A DNA stretch of 64,000 nucleotides from Nakamurella endophytica (GTDB taxonomy: Bacteria; Actinomycetota; Actinomycetes; Mycobacteriales; Nakamurellaceae): NCBI RefSeq assembly GCF_014646215.1, contig NZ_BMNA01000001.1:286442-350441 (forward strand), written 5' to 3'. Shown here piece by piece: positions 37,170 to 46,692 of this stretch (positions are counted from its first letter, which is position 1; each line of letters begins with the position of its first letter). A program made the translations under genes and the position numbers. Under the pieces are notes generated by a model. The model worked only from the letters and a program-made list of their open reading frames with translations. It was not told where the DNA came from and made no database searches.

Positions 37170-38249
37170 TCAGACGTTGAAGCGGAACTCCACCACGTCG
37201 CCGTCGTGCATGACGTAGTCCTTGCCCTCGATCCGCACCTTGCCGGCGGCCTTGGCGGCGGCCATCGAGCCGGCGGTCACCAGGTCGTCGTAGCCGACGA
37301 TCTCGGCCTTGATGAAGCCGCGCTCGAAGTCCGAGTGGATGACGCCCGCGGCCTGCGGGGCGGTGGCGCCCTGCTTCACGGTCCAGGCCCGGGACTCCTT
37401 GGGGCCGGCCGTCAGGTAGGTCTGCAGGCCCAGGGTGTGGAAACCGGCCCTGGCGAGTGCGTGCAGGCCGGGTTCGGGCTGGCCGACGGACTCGAGCAGC
37501 TCGCGCGCGGACTCCTCGTCCAGCTCCAGCAGCTCCGATTCGACCTTGGCGTCCAGGAACACCGCGTCGGCCGGGGCCACGGCGGCGGACAGCTCGGCGC
37601 GGCGGGCGTCGTCGGTCAGCACGGCCTCGTCGGCGTTGAACACGTACAGGAACGGCTTGGCGGTCAGCAGCGACAGCTCGCGCAGCAAGGCCAGGTCGAT
37701 CGTGGCGCGGGCGGAGAACAGGGTGTGCCCGGCGTCGAGCAGGTCGCGCGCGGCCTGCGCCGCCTCCAGCACCGGCTTGCGGTCCTTGGCGTTCCGCGCC
37801 TCCTTCTCCAGCCGCGGAAGAGCGCGCTCCAGCGTTTGGAGGTCTGCGAGGATCAGTTCGGTGTTGATGGTCTCGACGTCGGAGAGCGGGTCGATCCGGC
37901 CGTCCACGTGCACCACGTCGTCGTCGGCGAACACCCGCACGACCTGGCAGATCGCGTCGGCCTCGCGGATGTTGGCCAGGAACTTGTTGCCCAGGCCGGC
38001 CCCCTCGCTGGCGCCCTTGACGATCCCCGCGATGTCGACGAAGGACACCGTCGCAGGCACGGTCCTGGCCGAGTGGAACAACTCGGCGAGCCGGTCCAGA
38101 CGCGGATCGGGCAGCGGGACCACGCCGACGTTGGGCTCGATCGTCGCGAACGGGTAGTTGGCGGCGAGCACCTCGGACCGGGTCAGCGCGTTGAACAGGG
38201 TGGACTTGCCGACGTTGGGCAGGCCGACGATGCCGAGGGTCAGACTCAC
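37170..38249 (-). CDS. ychF: Redox-regulated ATPase YchF (OLA1 family)
   Basis: 359 residues. Walker [10 protein letters not shown] at residues 8-16, G3 [20 protein letters not shown], and NADE in place of NKxD, the change that makes YchF prefer ATP. A coiled-coil insertion and the C-terminal TGS domain ([19 protein letters not shown]) complete the normal length. It binds ribosomes and acts in stress responses. The start is a GTG at 38249. TAGACT lies 9 nt upstream, so the message may be leaderless. Confidence 0.97.
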   Translation of the reverse strand: MSLTLGIVGLPNVGKSTLFNALTRSEVLAANYPFATIEPNVGVVPLPDPRLDRLAELFHSARTVPATVSFVDIAGIVKGASEGAGLGNKFLANIREADAICQVVRVFADDDVVHVDGRIDPLSDVETINTELILADLQTLERALPRLEKEARNAKDRKPVLEAAQAARDLLDAGHTLFSARATIDLALLRELSLLTAKPFLYVFNADEAVLTDDARRAELSAAVAPADAVFLDAKVESELLELDEESARELLESVGQPEPGLHALARAGFHTLGLQTYLTAGPKESRAWTVKQGATAPQAAGVIHSDFERGFIKAEIVGYDDLVTAGSMAAAKAAGKVRIEGKDYVMHDGDVVEFRFNV

Positions 38250-38376
38250 GGGGAACCAGTCTAGGTGCCCTGCGCGGCCGCCCCGCCGGTCGCGCAGGAA
38301 CGGCTCCGCGCGACCGGACCGGCGCCGGCGCCCCGCCGCGGGCCGGCGGGAGCCGGGACCCGCCCGGTCGGCACGG

Positions 38377-39045
38377 TCAGGACGCCGGTCGGCGCAGCAC
38401 GCTGACGCACCAGGGGTCGCTCCCGGTCCACGGGTCGAGCTGCCAGGTCGCGAAGCGGTGCTCGGCCACCAGCCCGGCCGCGGCGGTGTCGCGGTCGAAG
38501 CAGGCGACGTCGTACGTCCGGTCCGTGGCGAAGCCGGTCACCAGCCGGCCGCCCGGCACCAGCAGCGATGCGAGCCGCCGGAACACGTCGCCCTCGCTGC
38601 CCGGCGCCAGGAAGACCGAGACGTTGCCGGGCAGGGCCACCAGGTCGAACCGCTCGGACACCCCGGCGTCCCGCAGCAGCCGCGGCGACAGCGCCAGCAG
38701 GTCGGTGGCCAGGTAGGTGACCTCGGGATACCGCGCGCGGGCGATGTCGACGAGCCCACGGTCCCGGTCGACGCCCACCACGCGGTGCCCGCGGCGGTGC
38801 AGGCCTGCGGCGACGCGGCCGGTGCCGCACCCGCCGTCGAGCACGGCCGCTCCGCGGCCGACGAGCGCGTCGAGGAAGCGCGCCTCGCCGTCGAGGTCGG
38901 CGCCTTCGGCGTGCAGCCGGGCGAAGCGGTCGGCGTAGTCCTGCCAGCGGCTGCCGGTGTACTCGAGTTCCCACCGGGTCGGGGGCGGGCCGGCTGCAGC
39001 GGTCGTCCGGTCCCCCTGCGCGGCGGTCTCCCCCGTCGGATCCAT
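38377..39045 (-). CDS. Class I SAM-dependent methyltransferase
   Basis: 222 residues from ATG 39045. TGSRWQDYADRFARLHAEGA is followed by motif I VLDGGCGTGRVAAGLHRRGH, VVGVDRDRGLVDIAR, FDLVALPGNVSVFLAPGS and LASLLVPGGRLVTGFAT. It belongs to the methyltransf_25-type group, with unknown substrate. It is divergent from the alkylation-repair operon, with 78 nt between starts, and 127 nt from ychF. Confidence 0.86.
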   Translation of the reverse strand: MDPTGETAAQGDRTTAAAGPPPTRWELEYTGSRWQDYADRFARLHAEGADLDGEARFLDALVGRGAAVLDGGCGTGRVAAGLHRRGHRVVGVDRDRGLVDIARARYPEVTYLATDLLALSPRLLRDAGVSERFDLVALPGNVSVFLAPGSEGDVFRRLASLLVPGGRLVTGFATDRTYDVACFDRDTAAAGLVAEHRFATWQLDPWTGSDPWCVSVLRRPAS

Positions 39046-39123
39046 CCGGGCAGCATCGCACGCCCGGCTGCCATGTCCGATTCCCGCCAGCACGGGAGTG
39101 GCGGTGCTGGCAGGGTGGTCGTC

Positions 39124-40641
39124 GTGATTCCCGATCCGGAAGCCGCCTACCGCGCCGTGCAGACGCGGGACGCCCGGTTCGACGGCCAGTTCGTCACCGC
39201 GGTCCGCACCACCCGGATCTACTGCCGTCCCGCCTGCCCGGCCCGAACCCCGTTGCGCCGCAACGTCGACTTCTTCCCGACGCCCGCCGCCGCCCAGGCC
39301 GCGGGCTACCGGGCCTGCCGGCGCTGCCTGCCCGACGCCGCGCCGGGATCGCCGGAGTGGAACCTGCGCGCCGACACCGTCGGCGCGGCCATGCGACTCA
39401 TCGCGGACGGCGTGGTGGACCGGGAGGGAATTCCGGGTCTGGCGGCCAGGGTCGGGTACACACCGCGACACCTCGGGAGGCTGCTGGCCGCGGAGGTCGG
39501 CGCGTCACCGCTGGCCCTGGCCCGAGCCCGTCGCGCGCACACCGCGCGGGTGCTGCTGACCACGACAGCGATGCCGATGGCGGACGTGGCGTTCGCGGCC
39601 GGGTTCGCCAGCGTCCGGCAGTTCAACGACACGGTCCGCGAGGTCTTCGCCGTCGAGCCCGGCCGGTTGCGGGCGCAACGCCGGGCCGCGGCCGGCGCTC
39701 CGGCACCGGCGGGCACCCTCAGCCTCCGGCTGCCGGTGCGATGGCCCTTCGCCGCCGCGCCGCTGCTGGACTTCCTGGCCGCCCGGGCGGTGCCCGGGGT
39801 GGAGCACGTCGACGGTCCGACCTACCGGAGAGTCCTGCGGCTCCCGCACGGGCTGGGCGTCGCGCGGCTCGACCTGCCGGTGTCCGCCGGCCAGCCGGTG
39901 CTGGCGTCCCTGACGCTGCAGCACCTCTCGGACCTGGTGCCCGCGGTGGACCGGTGCCGGCGGCTGCTGGACCTGGACGCCGACCCGGTGCACGTGGACG
40001 CCGCCCTGTCCGCCGACCCGGCGCTCGCCGCGTCCGTTGCGCAGCGGCCCGGTCTGCGGGTGCCCGGGGCGGTCGACGGTCCGGAGATGCTGGTCCGGGC
40101 GTTGCTGGGGCAGCAGGTGTCCGTCACCGCGGCCCGCACGGCACTGGGTCGGCTGGCCCGGCACGCCGGGACCCCGCTGCCGCCGGAGCTGGCGCAGGCC
40201 GCCGGACCGGCCCTCACCCACGCGTTCCCGGGCCCGGACGAGCTGGCGGCGCTGGAGCCGGCCGACATCCCCGGTCCGCAGCGCCGCGCGCTGGCGGTGA
40301 TCCGGGCCGCGCAGGACGAGGCGGCCGGGGACCTGGTCCTCGACGCCGGCCGGCGCCCGGGCGACCTCACCGCACAGCTCGCCGCCCGTCCGGGCATCGG
40401 CCCGTGGACGGCCGGGTACGTCACCATGCGCGTGCTCGGCGACCCCGATGTGCTGCTGCCCGGCGACGTCGGCCTGCGGCAGGGCGCCGCCGCCCTCGGT
40501 CTTCCGCCGGACGACGCCGCGCTCGCCGTCCGAGCCGCCGCCTGGCGGCCGTTCCGCTCCTATGCCGGCGCCCACCTGTGGCGCGCGGCGGCCGCGATGG
40601 CGGCCACCCGCCGACGAAGGGATGTGCCCCGTGCCAGCTGA
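39124..40641 (+). CDS. alkA: Ada-type regulator fused to AlkA DNA-3-methyladenine glycosylase
   Basis: 505 residues from GTG 39124. Domain 1 (about 1-75) is the Ada metal-binding domain with Cys ligands in IYCRPACPARTPLR and CRRC. Domain 2 is an AraC HTH (GIPGLAARVGYTPRHLGRLL and ADVAFAAGFASVRQFND). Then come the AlkA N-terminal domain (LRLPVRWPFAAAPLLDFLA) and the HhH-GPD glycosylase (RALLGQQVSVTAARTALGR, GIGPWTAGYVTMRVLGDPD, LPGDVGLRQG with the catalytic Asp). It removes alkylated bases and probably senses methyl damage to activate its own operon. Such Ada-AlkA fusions are usual in actinomycetes. Confidence 0.95.
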   Translation: MIPDPEAAYRAVQTRDARFDGQFVTAVRTTRIYCRPACPARTPLRRNVDFFPTPAAAQAAGYRACRRCLPDAAPGSPEWNLRADTVGAAMRLIADGVVDREGIPGLAARVGYTPRHLGRLLAAEVGASPLALARARRAHTARVLLTTTAMPMADVAFAAGFASVRQFNDTVREVFAVEPGRLRAQRRAAAGAPAPAGTLSLRLPVRWPFAAAPLLDFLAARAVPGVEHVDGPTYRRVLRLPHGLGVARLDLPVSAGQPVLASLTLQHLSDLVPAVDRCRRLLDLDADPVHVDAALSADPALAASVAQRPGLRVPGAVDGPEMLVRALLGQQVSVTAARTALGRLARHAGTPLPPELAQAAGPALTHAFPGPDELAALEPADIPGPQRRALAVIRAAQDEAAGDLVLDAGRRPGDLTAQLAARPGIGPWTAGYVTMRVLGDPDVLLPGDVGLRQGAAALGLPPDDAALAVRAAAWRPFRSYAGAHLWRAAAAMAATRRRRDVPRAS

Positions 40642-41317
40642 CAGCACCACCACGACCACCGCCCCCGGGGCGCCCAGCGGTCCGATCGGCGGGAACAGCG
40701 CCGCACCGGCGACCGCGGCGCCGCCGCGGCCGGCCCGTCCCGTTCCCGCGGCCGTGCCGGCGGTCGCCGATGCCGCGGTCGCCACCGTGCGGACGCCGGC
40801 AGGGCCGTTCACCGTCGTCGCGGACGTCGGCGGCAGAGGACCGGCCACCGTGCTGGCCGCCGGCTGGACCGGCGACGTGGCGACGCTGCTGCCGTTGATC
40901 ACCGCGCGGGTCCGGCCGCTGCGGTGGCAGCAGGCCTCCCGGATCGACGGGGTCACCGACGCGGTGCTCGCCTACCACGACGGCGATCTGGCCGCGGTCG
41001 ACCGGGTCCCGGTCCGGCAGGCCGCCGGTCCGTACCTGGACCACGCGCTGGCGGTCCTGCGCACGGTGCCGGCCGGAGCCCCGCTGAGCTACGCCGCGTT
41101 CGCCGTGCTGACCGGGCGGCCGGCGGCGGTCCGGGCCGCGGCTTCGGCCTGCGCCCGGAACGCGGCGGCGCTGTTCGTCCCGTGCCATCGGATCCTGCGC
41201 ACCGACGGCACTCTCGGCGGATTCCGGTGGGGCCTGCCGGTCAAGCGGTGGCTGCTCGACCACGAGTCCGGCGATCAGCGCGAGGCGGCCCTGTTCTCCG
41301 GCAGCGCCGCGTCGTAG
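40622..41317 (+). CDS. ogt: Methylated-DNA-protein-cysteine methyltransferase
   Basis: 231 residues from ATG 40622, overlapping alkA by 20 bp; GTG 40631 is an alternative start. The active-site motif VPCHRIL is at about residues 186-192 and is preceded by the HTH-like helix region LSYAAFAVLTGRPAAVRAA. It transfers the alkyl group from O6-alkylguanine to its Cys and is used once. The N-terminal 50 residues are a Thr/Ala/Pro-rich tail not found in most Ogt proteins. Its 3' end overlaps the opposite-strand chelatase gene by 43 bp. Confidence 0.93.
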   Translation: MCPVPADSTTTTTAPGAPSGPIGGNSAAPATAAPPRPARPVPAAVPAVADAAVATVRTPAGPFTVVADVGGRGPATVLAAGWTGDVATLLPLITARVRPLRWQQASRIDGVTDAVLAYHDGDLAAVDRVPVRQAAGPYLDHALAVLRTVPAGAPLSYAAFAVLTGRPAAVRAAASACARNAAALFVPCHRILRTDGTLGGFRWGLPVKRWLLDHESGDQREAALFSGSAAS

Positions 41318-42060
41318 CGCTCGAGAACCAGTCCGGCCAGCAGGGTCCCGAGCGGCTCGGCGAACGGAACGCCGGCGGCGGCCGGGTGGTCGCGGACCTG
41401 GTCGAGCAGCAGGCCGGGCGCGAGGAACAACGGCACCACGGCCACCGGCCCCTGACCGCGGGCCTGCTCCAGCGCGGGTACCGCCCGCGGCTCCGACGTG
41501 GCGAACACCGCCCGCACCGGCGCCGGCCGGTGTGTGGACCACTGCTCGGCGAGCGCCTGCACCGCCGCGTTGGCGGCCGGGACGGACGAGCCGACGGCCA
41601 GCAGCAGGACGGGCACCTCGTCACCGATGCCGGCTCGTTCGGCGGCGCGCCGCAGTGCCCGCAGGACCGGCGCGCCCAGCCCGAGGATGTCCGCCCGGAC
41701 CAGGCAGGTCCCGGTCTCCCGCTCGGCCCGCTCCACCGCCTCCGGCGCGTCGACCCGGGCGTGGAACGCCGACGAGAACAGCAGCGGGACGACCACGGCG
41801 CGATCGGCGTCCAGCGCCCGGACCGCCGTGCCCAGGTCCGGGTCGGTGAGGTCGAGGAACGCCGGCTCGGCCTGCAGGCCGGGACGGGCGTCGGCGACGG
41901 CGCGCAGCAGCGCCGCGATCGCGGCACCGGCGCGCGGATCGCGGCTGCCGTGCGCCAGACCGATCAACGGCAGCGGAGGTCCGGCCGTGCCGGTCCCTTC
42001 CGCGGTCGCCTCGCGAACCGCCCCGGCGCCCGTCAGGTCGCCCGTCACGTCGCCCGTCAC
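41275..42060 (-). CDS. CbiX/SirB-type sirohydrochlorin chelatase
   Basis: 261 residues from GTG 42060, overlapping the permease stop by GTGA. LIGLAHGSRDPRAGAAIAAL carries the N-terminal catalytic His, and PVLLLAVGSSVPAANAAVQ and VAVVPLFLAPGLLLDQV give the second half of the two-fold CbiX structure. Here it should insert iron into sirohydrochlorin to make siroheme for the sulfite reductase at the head of the same operon. The first 12 residues (VTGDVTGDLTGA) come from three 12-bp tandem repeats, so the start could be one or two repeats later. Confidence 0.9.
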   Translation of the reverse strand: MTGDVTGDLTGAGAVREATAEGTGTAGPPLPLIGLAHGSRDPRAGAAIAALLRAVADARPGLQAEPAFLDLTDPDLGTAVRALDADRAVVVPLLFSSAFHARVDAPEAVERAERETGTCLVRADILGLGAPVLRALRRAAERAGIGDEVPVLLLAVGSSVPAANAAVQALAEQWSTHRPAPVRAVFATSEPRAVPALEQARGQGPVAVVPLFLAPGLLLDQVRDHPAAAGVPFAEPLGTLLAGLVLERYDAALPENRAASR

Positions 42061-43028
42061 GTCGCGGGCGCGAGCCCACGCACCCGCAGGATGTGGCGCT
42101 CCACCGGTCGGAAGAACAGCAGCTCGATGCCGATGCCGACCAGGAAGATCAACACCAGCGCGGTGTACATGGTCGGCGGGTCGCCGAGCGAGCGACCCTG
42201 GTCCATCAGCTGCCCGAGACCCAGCCCCAGCTTGCTCGAGGTGGCGATCAGTTCCGCCGCCATCAACGAACGCCACGAGAACGCCCAGCCCTGGCGGAGT
42301 CCCGCCAGGTAGCCGGGGAGCGCGGCAGGCACCAGGACGTCCTTCATCAGGCCCACCGGCCCCAGGCCCAGCACCCGTCCCACCCGGGTGAGCAGCGGCG
42401 GCACCTGGTCCATGCCGGAGATCAACCCGTTGGCGATGGACGGCACGGCTCCCAGCAGCACGACGGCGTAGATGGCACCGTCGGTCAACCCGAACCACAG
42501 CACCGCCATCGGCACCCACGAGACCGACGGCAGGGACTGCAGTCCGGTGAGCAGCGGGCCGACGGACGCCCGCAGCCACCGGAACCGGAACAGCAGCAGC
42601 CCGACCACCGTGCCCAGGACGATGGAGGCCGCGAAGCCGACCAGCCCGCGGCTGACGCTCGTCCAGATCACCGAGAACGCCGACCCGTCGGACACCATGC
42701 CGGCGAACGTGTCCCACACGCTCGCCGGTGACGGCAGCACATACTCCGGCTTCCACCGCTGCGTGTAGGCGACCTGCCAGAGGCCCAGCAGCACCACCAG
42801 GGCGATGACCGGCGGGTAGGCACCGGACAGGAACCGTCGCCAGGCCGGCGGCCGGGTGTCCGTCGTGCGTTCCAGCGCGTCCAGACCCGCGCCGACGGCG
42901 GCGGTGTCCTCGCGCTCGACCCGCTCGGCCGGGCCCGCCGCGACCAGGACAGGCCCGGCCGGCCGGTACCCCGCCGTGCCGACCGGTCCGGCGGTGTCGA
43001 CCGGCCGGAGGTCCTCAGGCCTCGGCAT
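42057..43028 (-). CDS. Sulfonate/nitrate-type ABC transporter permease (SsuC-like)
   Basis: 323 residues. A 60-residue hydrophilic N-terminus precedes six helices. The EAA loop is RVLGLGPVGLMKDVLVPAAL, followed by GLRQGWAFSWRSLMAAELIA, the standard motif of the SsuC/TauC/NrtB group. It overlaps the ATPase gene by 14 bp. Within a cys operon it most likely imports sulfonate or sulfate-ester sulfur sources. Confidence 0.92.
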   Translation of the reverse strand: MPRPEDLRPVDTAGPVGTAGYRPAGPVLVAAGPAERVEREDTAAVGAGLDALERTTDTRPPAWRRFLSGAYPPVIALVVLLGLWQVAYTQRWKPEYVLPSPASVWDTFAGMVSDGSAFSVIWTSVSRGLVGFAASIVLGTVVGLLLFRFRWLRASVGPLLTGLQSLPSVSWVPMAVLWFGLTDGAIYAVVLLGAVPSIANGLISGMDQVPPLLTRVGRVLGLGPVGLMKDVLVPAALPGYLAGLRQGWAFSWRSLMAAELIATSSKLGLGLGQLMDQGRSLGDPPTMYTALVLIFLVGIGIELLFFRPVERHILRVRGLAPAT

Positions 43029-43854
43029 GGCTGGCGATCTCCTCCCGCAAGCGGACGGTGATCTGCGCGGCCAGCGCCGACACCTCCGTGTGCTCGATCG
43101 TGCGCGGGCCCTGGATCCGGACCGGCCACTCCCCCACGACCCGCCCCGGCCGCGACGACAGCAGCACCACCCGCTGACCCAGCCGCACCGCCTCGCGCAC
43201 GTTGTGCGTGACGAAGACGACGCTGCGGCCGGTGTCCTTCCAGACGCGGGTCAGCTCGTCGTGCAGGACGTCGCGGGTGATCGCATCCAACGCCGCGAAC
43301 GGCTCGTCCATCAGGAGGACCTGACCGCCCTGGGCGAGTGCCCGGGCCAGTGCGACGCGCTGCCGCTGGCCGCCGGACAGCTCGTGCACCCGCCGGTCCG
43401 CCGTGCCCGAGAGCCGCACCAGCGCGAGCAGTTCCGCCACCCGGGCCGGCCGGTCCCGGCGGGCGACGCCGGCCCGCTTGAGTGCCAGCGAGATGTTGCC
43501 GCCGGCCGTCAGCCACGGGAACAGCGCGGCCTCCTGGAACATCAGCGCGGGGCGGCCGGACACCCGGACGGTGCCGGAGGTCGGCCGGTCGAGCCCCGCG
43601 ACGAGGTTGAGCAGCGTGCTCTTGCCGCAGCCGGACGCACCGAGCAGGCAGACGAACTCCCCGGGTGCCACGGTGAGATCGATCGAATCCAGGGCGTGCA
43701 CGGTGCTGCCGCCGGGACCGCGGAACACCTTGCTGACGCCGTCGATCTGCACCCCGGCGGCACCAAGCGGTCGGACCGGCAGCGGTGGGACGACGCGCGG
43801 GTCGTCGTCCGGAGACGGCGCGGCGGCCGAGTCGTCCTGCAGCGTGACGGTCAC
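43015..43854 (-). CDS. Sulfonate/nitrate-type ABC transporter ATPase (SsuB-like)
   Basis: 279 residues from GTG 43854, with GGAG overlapping the stop codon of the preceding gene. Walker A GASGCGKST, Q-loop LMFQEAALFPWLT, signature [17 protein letters not shown], Walker B VLLMDEPFAALD and H-loop THNVREAVRL, the last being typical of SsuB/TauB. It energises the transporter made with the neighbouring permease and lipoprotein. Confidence 0.93.
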   Translation of the reverse strand: MTVTLQDDSAAAPSPDDDPRVVPPLPVRPLGAAGVQIDGVSKVFRGPGGSTVHALDSIDLTVAPGEFVCLLGASGCGKSTLLNLVAGLDRPTSGTVRVSGRPALMFQEAALFPWLTAGGNISLALKRAGVARRDRPARVAELLALVRLSGTADRRVHELSGGQRQRVALARALAQGGQVLLMDEPFAALDAITRDVLHDELTRVWKDTGRSVVFVTHNVREAVRLGQRVVLLSSRPGRVVGEWPVRIQGPRTIEHTEVSALAAQITVRLREEIASHAEA

Positions 43855-43856
43855 GG

Positions 43857-44993
43857 CTACTCCTGTCCCAGCGAGGCCGCGGAGACGGCGGGCTTGCCGG
43901 CCGCGGCGAGAACCTTGTTGAGCAACCGGAGGTCGAAGATCCCCTGGATGTCCGGCGCGGTCTTGAGCAGACCGGCGGTGACCGCGTGCTCGCCGGACGC
44001 CTGGTACGTGGAGGCCATCGGATCCACCGTCACCTGGATGTTCTTGAAGGACGCGGCCATCACCGCGTCCGACAGCTTCTTGCCGGTCAGCTGGCCGATC
44101 GCGTCGTTGATCTTCGCCTGCGCCGCGGTCGGGTCCTGGGCGATGACGCCCGCCTCGGCCACCTCGCCGGTCAGCAGCGCCTGGACGGTGTCCGGATGCG
44201 CGTCCAGGTACCCCTTGGCGACGACGACGATCGTGGTGGGGAACCGCTTCTGGGGCCACAGGGTGGCCTCGTCGACGAGGACCTTGGCGCCCGCGTCGAT
44301 CACCAGGCGGGACGCCCACGGCTCGGGCAGCCAGCCGCCGTCGACCTGGCCGGACCGGAACAGGTCCAGGGTCTGCGAGTTGTCCTGGTTCACCACGTCG
44401 ACGTCGCTGCCGCCGGTGGTCTGGGTCTTCAGCCCGTTCTGCGCCAGGTACGTCCGCAGCGCGACGTCCTGCGTCCCGCCCAGCTGCGGTGTGGCGATGG
44501 TGGTGCCCTTGAGCTGGCCGGCCGAGGTGATCGACGGCTTGACGACGAGCGAGGCCCCGTTGTCGGTGGCTCCGGCGACGATCCGCAGCGACTCGCCCTT
44601 GGACTTGGCGTAGGCGTTGATCGCCGGGCTGGGGCCGAGGAAGGCGGCGTCGATGGCTCCCGCGTTGAGCGCCTCGATCGCCGCGGGACCGGCGTTGAAG
44701 ACCTGCGTCTCGAGCTTGGTGCTGCCCAGCGCCTTCTGGAAGCCCCCGTCCGCGACACCGAGCACGGCCGCGGCGTGGGTGACGTTGGCGAAGTACCCCA
44801 GCCGCAGGGTGGCGGCCGCAGTGCCGCCGGCGGCACCGGAAGCGGCGGGTGCCGCGCTGCTGGAGCCGGCAGAGGACGAACCGGAGCCGCAGCCGGCCAG
44901 CAGCACCGCGGCGGCCGCGGCGGTGGCGACCGCGGCGAGCCGGTTTGTGCTCCGGCGGTGCCGGGAGGGACGGCGGGATGGTGCTGCGAGCAT
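43857..44993 (-). CDS. Sulfonate-type ABC transporter substrate-binding lipoprotein (SsuA-like)
   Basis: 378 residues. Signal peptide ending in lipobox LLAGC at about residues 31-35, a Ser/Ala/Gly linker, then the NMT1/SsuA fold: LRLGYFANVTHAAAVLGVAD, FLGPSPAINAYAKSKGESL, IATPQLGGTQDVALRTYL and GGWLPEPWASRLV. These match actinomycete proteins encoded between cysN and ssuB. It is 34 nt after cysN, so it is part of the cys operon. Taurine, alkanesulfonates or nitrate are conceivable ligands; the operon favours a sulfur compound. Confidence 0.92.
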   Translation of the reverse strand: MLAAPSRRPSRHRRSTNRLAAVATAAAAAVLLAGCGSGSSSAGSSSAAPAASGAAGGTAAATLRLGYFANVTHAAAVLGVADGGFQKALGSTKLETQVFNAGPAAIEALNAGAIDAAFLGPSPAINAYAKSKGESLRIVAGATDNGASLVVKPSITSAGQLKGTTIATPQLGGTQDVALRTYLAQNGLKTQTTGGSDVDVVNQDNSQTLDLFRSGQVDGGWLPEPWASRLVIDAGAKVLVDEATLWPQKRFPTTIVVVAKGYLDAHPDTVQALLTGEVAEAGVIAQDPTAAQAKINDAIGQLTGKKLSDAVMAASFKNIQVTVDPMASTYQASGEHAVTAGLLKTAPDIQGIFDLRLLNKVLAAAGKPAVSAASLGQE

Positions 44994-45027
44994 GACGGGG
45001 CCTTTCCGGAGCGGGGCTCGACGGGGG

Positions 45028-46692
45028 TCAGGGACCGGGGGTGGACAGGGTGTCGGGGTCGGTGAGGGGACCGCGGTGGTTCGCGGGCCCGGCCGCGCGT
45101 TCGGCGGCCGGGCGGTCGCCGGGACATCGGTCCTCGTCCCGCGCGGCGGGGACGACGACCGGCGTCACCGTGACCGTGCCGTCCTTCTGCACCACGCCGC
45201 CGGGCCGCGGCCGCAACGCCGAGCGGCGGTCGCCGGCCATCCCGGCGGCCAGGGTCGTCCCGTCCGACGGATCGACGACCAGCAGCGCCCCGACGGTTCC
45301 GCCGGGACGGAAGTCCTCGACGGGCAACGGCGCGGCCAGTCGGAACCGGACCTGGCCGATGTCGTTGAGTCGCAGGGCGTCCGCGGCGGCGTCGGTGGCC
45401 AGGGTGTCGATGTCCAACCGGTGCTCGATGGCCGAGACCAGGACCGGTGCGGCCGTGGTGCCGTAGCGGAGCAGGGCCCGCAGCCCCGGTCGCAGCGGCT
45501 TGTCGGCCAGGTGGGCGACGGTCGCGGTGAACTCGGTGACCGGCGGCGGCGCGTCGTGGACGCCGGCGATCAGGTCGCCGCGGGCGATGTCGACGTCGTC
45601 GGCCAGCAGCAGCACCACCGAGTCCCCGGCGCCGGCCTCCGGCAGCGAACCGTCGGCCGTGTCGATCCCGGTCACCTTGGTGTCCCGGCCGGACGGCAGC
45701 ACGACCACCCGGTCGCCGGCGCGGACGGTGCCTGCGGCGATCCGCCCGGCGTAGCCGCGGTAGTCCGGCAGGTCCGCCGTCCGCGGCCGGATGACGTACT
45801 GCACCGGGAACCGCAGCCCGGCCGGGTCGGCCGCAGGCTGCGCGCCGGCCGGGCCGCCGGCGTCCTCGGCGGCGGGATCGCCGTCCAGGGACACGGTCTC
45901 CAGGTGCTCGAGGACGCTGGGTCCGGTGTACCAGCGGATCCGCTCGGACCGGGTCACCACGTTGTCCCCGTGCAGCGCGGAGATCGGGATGGCGGTCACC
46001 TCGCCGATCCCGAGTTCCCGGCAGTAGACGTCGAACTCGGCGGCGATGCGGTCGAACACGTCCTCGTCGAAGTCGACGAGGTCGATCTTGTTGACCGCCA
46101 GCAGCAGGTGCGGCACCCCGACGAGCGCGGCCACCGCCGCGTGCCGCCGGGTCTGCGACACGACGCCGGTCCGGGCGTCGACCAGGATGACCACCAGGTC
46201 GGCGGTGGACGCACCGGTCACCGTGTTGCGGGTGTACTGCTCGTGGCCGGGAGTGTCGGCGAGGATGAAGCTGCGCCGGGGGGTGGCGAAGTAGCGGTAC
46301 GCGACGTCGATGGTGATGCCCTGTTCGCGTTCCGCCCGCAGCCCGTCGACGAGCAGGGACAGATCGGCGGTCGCCAGCCCGCGGGCCTGCGACGTGCGCT
46401 CCACGGCGTCCAGCTGGTCGGCCAGCACGGACTTCGAGTCGTGCAGCAACCGCCCGACGAGGGTGGACTTGCCGTCGTCGACGGAGCCGGCGGTGGCGAA
46501 CCGGAGCAACCCGTGCCGCTCCTCGGCCGAGCCGGGATCGCCATCGATATCCGCACCGCCGTCGGCGGCGTGCGCGGCGAACTGCGCGGCGTCGAGCGAC
46601 GACATCCCGTCGGCGACACCGAGGACGTCCGTCGTGGTGTCGGTCGCCGTGTCCGGGCCTGCTGCCGCGTCCCGGGTCGTGGTGGCTGCCAC
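45028..46692 (-). CDS. cysN: Sulfate adenylyltransferase subunit 1 (GTPase)
   Basis: 554 residues from GTG 46692, overlapping the cysD stop by one base (TAGTG). GTPase motifs GSVDDGKSTLVGRLLHD, DTPGHEQYTRNTVTGA and NKIDLVDFDED are as in CysN. EF-Tu-like domains II and III follow, with no fused APS-kinase domain, consistent with the separate cysC. GTP hydrolysis drives APS formation by CysD. The N-terminal 50 residues (Thr/Asp-rich) and the last 50 are extra to the core. Confidence 0.96.
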   Translation of the reverse strand: MAATTTRDAAAGPDTATDTTTDVLGVADGMSSLDAAQFAAHAADGGADIDGDPGSAEERHGLLRFATAGSVDDGKSTLVGRLLHDSKSVLADQLDAVERTSQARGLATADLSLLVDGLRAEREQGITIDVAYRYFATPRRSFILADTPGHEQYTRNTVTGASTADLVVILVDARTGVVSQTRRHAAVAALVGVPHLLLAVNKIDLVDFDEDVFDRIAAEFDVYCRELGIGEVTAIPISALHGDNVVTRSERIRWYTGPSVLEHLETVSLDGDPAAEDAGGPAGAQPAADPAGLRFPVQYVIRPRTADLPDYRGYAGRIAAGTVRAGDRVVVLPSGRDTKVTGIDTADGSLPEAGAGDSVVLLLADDVDIARGDLIAGVHDAPPPVTEFTATVAHLADKPLRPGLRALLRYGTTAAPVLVSAIEHRLDIDTLATDAAADALRLNDIGQVRFRLAAPLPVEDFRPGGTVGALLVVDPSDGTTLAAGMAGDRRSALRPRPGGVVQKDGTVTVTPVVVPAARDEDRCPGDRPAAERAAGPANHRGPLTDPDTLSTPGP

